A DNA stretch of 20,098 nucleotides from Sulfurimonas sp. (lineage in GTDB: Bacteria > Campylobacterota > Campylobacteria > Campylobacterales > Sulfurimonadaceae): assembly GCA_027056465.1 (NCBI GenBank), contig JALUKS010000145.1:3315-23412 (forward strand), read 5' to 3'. The translations under genes and the position numbers were made by a program. Positions 16,054-20,098 of this stretch are shown here, piece by piece. The first letter of the stretch is position 1, and every line of letters starts with the position of its first letter. Below the pieces are notes generated by a model. It was not told the DNA's origin and did no database searches. It was given only the letters and a program-made list of their open reading frames with translations.

Positions 16054-17310
16054 ATGTTTAATAGTGACTTACTTGTAGCATTTGCTTTTATGGCACTGCT
16101 CTTTTTACGCCAAGTAATAATACTCAAACGCCCAAATAAAATAAACTATGCCCCACTAATGATAGGTATAGGTGCAATAGCCTCCCTTATTCACTTTATT
16201 ATTCACCCTGATACTACAAATGTTATTTTACTCCTTCGTGAGTCTATTTTTCCTCTTCTTGTTGCACTTTTACTCTATATAGTTATGAATATCTTGCATC
16301 AAACACAGGTCTCACAAAACACGAGAACTCAAGAGGAATTTGTGAAAGTTCTTGTTAATGAGATAACACAACTCAAAGCATTTATACTTGAGATGGAGAC
16401 AAAGATGAATACTTCACAAGAGGCAGAGCAAAGTTCTCAAGAAGAGATACGAAAAAAATTCCGTGAGGATATTCAGGCACTCGATTCTATTCAACTCAAT
16501 CAAATAAAATTTCTGGATAAATTTGATGAGATGGAGGAGTGGCACAAAGATGTAAGTAAAGTATTTATTAATTTTACAGAGATGCAACTCCCAGAGCTTG
16601 ATAATGTAGTACATAAGCATATAGATATACTTAGAGTCGCCGAACAAGATCATTATAACAAACTCAACTCACTTCTTCAAAAAGCCGTTGAGAGTAGAAT
16701 AGATATGAGTGGTGATATAGAAGAACTCAAAGAAAAACTACTTAGTATGAAGAGTATTTCTGATGATATTGCTCAGTCGATTACAGAGCATACACTCCAT
16801 CAACTCTCAGGTGTAACAAAAGCATTTGAGATGCAGGTTATCTCTCTCAAATCACACACAGAGAGTGTGGGAACATCATTGCAAGAAGGTGAGACAAGGT
16901 TGGATGCTATACGTATGCAGAGTGAGATGATTATGAAGCAGATGGTACTCTCTTCAAACAAAATGAAAGAGCTAGAACTTCAAAATAGTAGCCTATATGA
17001 TGTTTATACAATGCTTAAAGATATTATAAATGATGTAGAGATAGTGAAATTTGATTATGAAAAGTCGCAGTCTCAACTCTCTCTCATCTCAAAAGACTTA
17101 GTACAGAGTAAGGATGAAGAGCTATTAAATATCTCAAAAAAGATAGATATTCTAAGTGAAAATTTTACTGAAAAAATAGAAGAATCCTTAGAAAAACTTC
17201 AAGAGCACTATGTAATAGCAGGTAAAGAGATAACAAAGACTACACAACTGCTCGCCAAACAAGCACAGCTGAAAAATGGTTATAATGATTATAATGGAGG
17301 AGCTTCGTAA
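16054..17310 (+). CDS. Membrane-anchored long coiled-coil protein, unknown function
   Basis: I do not recognise this protein. Three hydrophobic segments (about 5-22, 33-53 and 61-82 from the chosen start) are followed by some 330 residues of charged, almost continuous helix. That part is poor in glycine and proline until the last dozen residues and has heptad-like stretches. The layout recalls RmuC-like or chemoreceptor-like anchored coiled coils, but the signalling hairpin and nuclease motifs of those families are absent. The start is ATG 16054: GGAGAG at 16044-16049 is placed for it and lies inside the reading frame of the earlier ATG 16042. It begins 43 bases after the HAD gene, with its own candidate promoter. 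The C-terminus (NGYNDYNGGAS) is low in complexity. A scaffolding or cell-envelope role is a guess. Confidence 0.7.
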   Translation: MFNSDLLVAFAFMALLFLRQVIILKRPNKINYAPLMIGIGAIASLIHFIIHPDTTNVILLLRESIFPLLVALLLYIVMNILHQTQVSQNTRTQEEFVKVLVNEITQLKAFILEMETKMNTSQEAEQSSQEEIRKKFREDIQALDSIQLNQIKFLDKFDEMEEWHKDVSKVFINFTEMQLPELDNVVHKHIDILRVAEQDHYNKLNSLLQKAVESRIDMSGDIEELKEKLLSMKSISDDIAQSITEHTLHQLSGVTKAFEMQVISLKSHTESVGTSLQEGETRLDAIRMQSEMIMKQMVLSSNKMKELELQNSSLYDVYTMLKDIINDVEIVKFDYEKSQSQLSLISKDLVQSKDEELLNISKKIDILSENFTEKIEESLEKLQEHYVIAGKEITKTTQLLAKQAQLKNGYNDYNGGAS

Positions 17311-17381
17311 TGTTTTGTGTTTATGCAAACAAGTAGTCAGTTATATTTATTAATTATACCTTAAAATGAAAGGAGCTAAGT

Positions 17382-17759
17382 ATGCGAATTCGTGTTTACT
17401 ATGAAGATACCGATACAGGTGGTGTAGTCTACCATTCTAATTATCTTAATTTTTGCGAGAGGGCTCGTAGTGAGGCTTTTTATAACTTGGGACTTACCCC
17501 CGTTTTAGAGGGTGGGCATTTTGTTGCTCGCAAGGTTATTGGGGAGTATCTCTCCAGTGCAAAGCTTGGAGATATGCTTGAAGTGAAGAGTGAGCTTCTA
17601 AAAATGAGGGCAGCTTCTTTTGTGCTCAAACAGTCTGTTTATAAAGATGACATAAAAATATTTGAGCTTGAAATAGTACTTGCTTATATCACTTTTGAAG
17701 GGAGACCTCAAAAGATAGATAACAAAACAAAAGAACTGTTACTCAGTCTCTTTGAGTAG
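17382..17759 (+). CDS. ybgC: YbgC-like acyl-CoA thioesterase
   Basis: This is a single hot-dog-fold domain of 125 residues with the family motif YYEDTDTGGVVYHSNYLNF near the N-terminus. D11 and H18 correspond to the catalytic Asp and conserved His of E. coli YbgC, and CERARSEAF follows. YbgC hydrolyses acyl-CoA thioesters and is often linked to the Tol-Pal system or phospholipid synthesis. tol genes are not visible here. AGGAG at 17371-17375 precedes ATG 17382, and TTAAAAT at 17361-17367 is a possible -10. Its last 17 bases overlap the end of the convergent minus-strand gene, so there is no room for a separate terminator between them. Confidence 0.87.
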   Translation: MRIRVYYEDTDTGGVVYHSNYLNFCERARSEAFYNLGLTPVLEGGHFVARKVIGEYLSSAKLGDMLEVKSELLKMRAASFVLKQSVYKDDIKIFELEIVLAYITFEGRPQKIDNKTKELLLSLFE

Positions 17760-19056
17760 CTTCTTTTGCATACTGTACAAACTTTGATCTTCCTGGCTGA
17801 AGAAGCTCTATATCATAAACCATTTGATTATTTTGTATCTTAATATAGTATGTTCTTGCATCACTGGTGATAAGAGAGTAAAAATAATCAATTCCTATGG
17901 TTGTAGTATAATTAATCCAGTCATACTCAATGTCATTTCCAAGTAGGGCATTTGTTTCTATGAGGATATTATTATGTTCAGTGATAGAGTTTGCAACAAC
18001 CATGTTTTTTCTATCAATATACTGAGTCATAGAGAGTAAAAGAGGGTCATAGTTTATTTGGGTTGAGAGTATATTTGTCTCATTTACATCGTAGAGTGTG
18101 AGTTGTGAGAGTATCATCCCTGTTTTGATAATTGGTGTGTTTATTATAAGAGTTGCATCTGTAATCTTCTCATTTTTACTTAGGTAGGCTTCTAGATTTG
18201 TAGTTCGTCTTGAAATGGAGTAGTTGAGTACCTCTTTGTCTTTCTTTTTTTCTACTACTTCTTGTTTTTCTTCTTTCATTTGAGAAAAGAGATTAAAAGT
18301 ATCATCGAAAGATGAACTACTATTTGCATCGTCTAAGATGGTATGAGGGTGGATAAACTCTTGCTTCTGGTATGTTGCAAGTGCTTTTCCTGTTTGTGAT
18401 TTGTCTGAGAGAATAACTAAAGGTTCATAGGCCTCCTTGAGGAGAAGATCACTCTGCGCATGGTAGTCAATAGCTCCAAATGTAAGGTAGGAAGATGAGC
18501 CATTGACATCATGTTTGTTGATGGTTGGAAAATAGATATTGATGCTAGGATTTATAGTGACTACATTCTGTGCTCCAGTATGTGTTAGTGGTGCTATAAC
18601 ATACTCAAATCCATCTTCTTTTATTTGGGCTAATGCCGCACTTAAATCTTCTATACTTTCGCTCTTTATCTTGTAACTTTTGAGCATAAATGGGTGGCTC
18701 TTTGTCATAAGATATGCAAGACTCGCATTTGTAGTTGAAGAGGCATATTTTCCTATCTTTTTATAAGGCAGGAGAAGGGCAATTCGTATCTGCTCACCAC
18801 TGTGAAAAGAACCAAGGTTGAAGATAGAAACATACATTGATCTAGCTTCATTCTGTTGAGGATCTTCTAGTTTACTCTCTGCATGTGCTAAAAAAGAAAA
18901 TATTTTCCCATGCTCTAAGAGGTCTTGCATACAGTATATATCACATTTATACGGGTCTAAATTTTCTATGTATGTCTTAGGCAGAGGAATATTTGAGAGC
19001 ATAAAGCTCTGTGCAAATATAAATGCAGGCAATAGTAGTAATAGTATTTTTTTCAT
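17743..19056 (-). CDS. Exported protein with possible periplasmic-binding-protein (LppC-like) fold
   Basis: The 437-residue product has a clear signal peptide (MKKILLLLLPAFIFA, cut before QS) and no lipobox cysteine at the cut, so it is probably soluble in the periplasm. From about residue 90 it shows alternating strands and helices of a type I binding-protein fold: IRIALLLPYKKIGKYA, then a helix, then FEYVIAPLTHTGAQNVV, then PLVILSDKSQTGKALATY. LpoA/LppC-type activators and branched-chain amino acid receptors share this layout, so ligand binding or penicillin-binding-protein activation is possible but unproven. Two nearby cysteines in KCDIYCMQ could form a disulfide. ATG 19056 is chosen over GTG 19062 because AAAGGG lies five bases before it and it forms an ATGA overlap with the upstream uracil-DNA glycosylase gene. 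Confidence 0.65.
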   Translation of the reverse strand: MKKILLLLLPAFIFAQSFMLSNIPLPKTYIENLDPYKCDIYCMQDLLEHGKIFSFLAHAESKLEDPQQNEARSMYVSIFNLGSFHSGEQIRIALLLPYKKIGKYASSTTNASLAYLMTKSHPFMLKSYKIKSESIEDLSAALAQIKEDGFEYVIAPLTHTGAQNVVTINPSINIYFPTINKHDVNGSSSYLTFGAIDYHAQSDLLLKEAYEPLVILSDKSQTGKALATYQKQEFIHPHTILDDANSSSSFDDTFNLFSQMKEEKQEVVEKKKDKEVLNYSISRRTTNLEAYLSKNEKITDATLIINTPIIKTGMILSQLTLYDVNETNILSTQINYDPLLLSMTQYIDRKNMVVANSITEHNNILIETNALLGNDIEYDWINYTTTIGIDYFYSLITSDARTYYIKIQNNQMVYDIELLQPGRSKFVQYAKEATQRD

Positions 19057-19721
19057 AAGCACCCTTTAATAGTGTGGAGATCATTTAGTGTTATCTTTTT
19101 AGATTCTGGATTTCTAAGAAGATACTGTGGATGGTAGATAGGAATGAGTTTCATATCCTTAAATGTAATAACATGACCACGTACATTCTCAAAGTTTCCA
19201 TTATTTCCTGTGAGATGAGTATAAGCATCCTCTCCTAATGTCACGATCACCTTTGGTTTTATAAACTCTATCTGTGAGTAGAGATAGCTTTTACATGAGT
19301 TATATTCGGAAGATGAAGGTTTGTTAGCATTGAGTGGTTTACATTTGACGCAGTGTGTTAAAAAAGTATCTTCAGTCGATATATGAAGTACTTTTTCTAT
19401 CATATTTTTGAGTGTTTCACCAGATCTACCACCATAATATCTATTGGTATTATCTTGTGCTTGAGAGACACTAAAATCTATGAGCATAAGGTTTGCATGT
19501 TTGGAACCGTTGCCACCCATACTCTGAGTGCGAGATTTACTTAGATCACAAAGATGACAAGATGAAATATTTGACATGAGTTCATTCATATTTGCAGGTA
19601 TCTCATAGCTTGTTCTTTCATTTATGTTAAAATGGTCGATATACTCATAACCTATAGCTTTTAGTCTATAGAGATTTTGTAAAAGAATAAGATTCTGATA
19701 TGATTTCAAAACTACCACCAA
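19053..19721 (-). CDS. Family-4-like uracil-DNA glycosylase with altered active-site motif
   Basis: Family 4 enzymes remove uracil from DNA and hold a 4Fe-4S cluster. The four cluster cysteines are here: C55 and C58 (CHLCDLSKSR), C127 in CVKCKPLNANKP, and C143 sixteen residues later. The closing motif HPQYLLRNP (197-205) also fits. The first motif, normally GEAPG followed by a glutamate and GRPFVGRAG, reads IDFSVSQAQD...YYGGRSG (81-101). The glycines, proline and usual acidic residue of the uracil pocket are therefore replaced. Activity may be changed or lost, or this is a lineage variant. Start choice is uncertain: TTG 19721, GTG 19718 and TTG 19709 are all possible, GGTGG lies before the last, and no ATG occurs before residue 45. 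The stop overlaps the next gene by ATGA. Confidence 0.75.
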   Translation of the reverse strand: MVVVLKSYQNLILLQNLYRLKAIGYEYIDHFNINERTSYEIPANMNELMSNISSCHLCDLSKSRTQSMGGNGSKHANLMLIDFSVSQAQDNTNRYYGGRSGETLKNMIEKVLHISTEDTFLTHCVKCKPLNANKPSSSEYNSCKSYLYSQIEFIKPKVIVTLGEDAYTHLTGNNGNFENVRGHVITFKDMKLIPIYHPQYLLRNPESKKITLNDLHTIKGCL

Positions 19722-19760
19722 ATAAAAGTTAATTTAGTGTGAGTATATTTAAAATGTGGT

Positions 19761-19766
19761 TAAAAT
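19761..19766 (+). promoter_or_regulatory. Candidate -10 box in the divergent gap
   Basis: TAAAAT at 19761-19766 lies 20 bases before ATG 19786 with AAAGGAG at 19774-19780 as a strong ribosome site. The 64-base divergent gap must also hold the promoter of the minus-strand uracil-DNA glycosylase gene, which I cannot place. Confidence 0.3.
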
Positions 19767-19785
19767 CTACTTTAAAGGAGAATTT

Positions 19786-20098
19786 ATGGATATTCAAACA
19801 GAAGAACTTGATATAAACAGCTTTGAGCTTGAGTCTTCAAGTGAAGTTGATATGGTAATAAGTCAGATAAAAAGAGTTGGGCAAAAAAATATGCTCATCC
19901 AAATAGTTTCTTTTATACATAACACCGTTTTAGTTCAAAATCTTAAAAAAGAGATTACAAAACTATTTCCAAATGCTAAAATTGAACTCTTAAAACATGA
20001 TGATAAAACAAAAAGTAAAATTAATATTTTTTCTCTTAAGCATGCTCACAAGAGTGAAGATTATGATGCAGTAGTGCTGAGCGAACTCTATACACTGT
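19786..20098 (+). CDS. N-terminal part of an unrecognised protein, cut by the window end
   Basis: An open frame from ATG 19786 runs off the right edge after 104 residues, with AAAGGAG directly upstream and no stop codon. The start is acidic (TEELDINSFELESSSEVD). It is followed by an alpha/beta pattern: a strand near MLIQIVSF, a helix LVQNLKKEITKLFPNA, a strand KIELLKHDD and a strand KINIFSL. The helix ending in FPNA followed by a strand is reminiscent of FIST sensor domains that precede signalling domains in Campylobacterota, but the usual glycine-serine-threonine turn is not seen. I therefore leave the function open. Confidence 0.6.
   Translation, partial: MDIQTEELDINSFELESSSEVDMVISQIKRVGQKNMLIQIVSFIHNTVLVQNLKKEITKLFPNAKIELLKHDDKTKSKINIFSLKHAHKSEDYDAVVLSELYTL

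Overview
The window is AT-rich, gene-dense bacterial DNA. Its gene content points to a member of the Campylobacterota (epsilonproteobacteria), most like a Sulfurimonas-type chemolithotroph. Signs of this are a FlgS-type flagellar sensor kinase, a fused System II cytochrome c synthetase (CcsBA), a NapC/NrfH-type quinol dehydrogenase paired with an octaheme hydroxylamine-oxidoreductase-like cytochrome, a PEB4-like parvulin, and short overlapping operons. The assignment rests on recognised protein families, not on a search.

Region 1 (1-5117) is the 3' part of a type I restriction-modification operon. It holds the last residues of a probable HsdS, an Abi_C-like protein, a RhuM-family protein and HsdR. 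All are on the plus strand and are nearly abutting or overlapping. HsdM and most of HsdS lie upstream of the window. The last base of the hsdR stop codon is also the first base of a FlgS-like histidine kinase gene (5117-6100), so a defence operon runs directly into what looks like a core flagellar regulator.

Region 2 (6101-12689) is a cytochrome c and nitrogen-compound module. A 151-bp regulatory gap with a CRP/FNR-type palindrome precedes haoC (tetraheme membrane quinol dehydrogenase) and haoA (octaheme periplasmic enzyme). A leader with competing hairpins follows, then an exported parvulin-type peptidyl-prolyl isomerase, a small unknown protein, and the 1048-residue CcsBA that attaches heme to cytochromes c. 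HaoC would pass menaquinol electrons to HaoA, and CcsBA would attach the twelve hemes the two proteins need.

Region 3 (12702-17759) holds a DUF2461 protein, a Fic-family AMP-transferase with a C-terminal winged helix, ferrochelatase HemH (heme supply), a HAD phosphatase, an unrecognised membrane-anchored coiled-coil protein, and a YbgC-like thioesterase.

Region 4 (17743-20098) carries a minus-strand pair: a family-4-like uracil-DNA glycosylase with an altered first motif, coupled by an ATGA overlap to an exported protein with a possible periplasmic-binding-protein fold. A divergent plus-strand gene is cut by the window end.

I saw no tRNA, rRNA, CRISPR array, transposase or integrase. No gap between genes exceeds 300 bases; the longest are 6101-6251 and 8184-8299.
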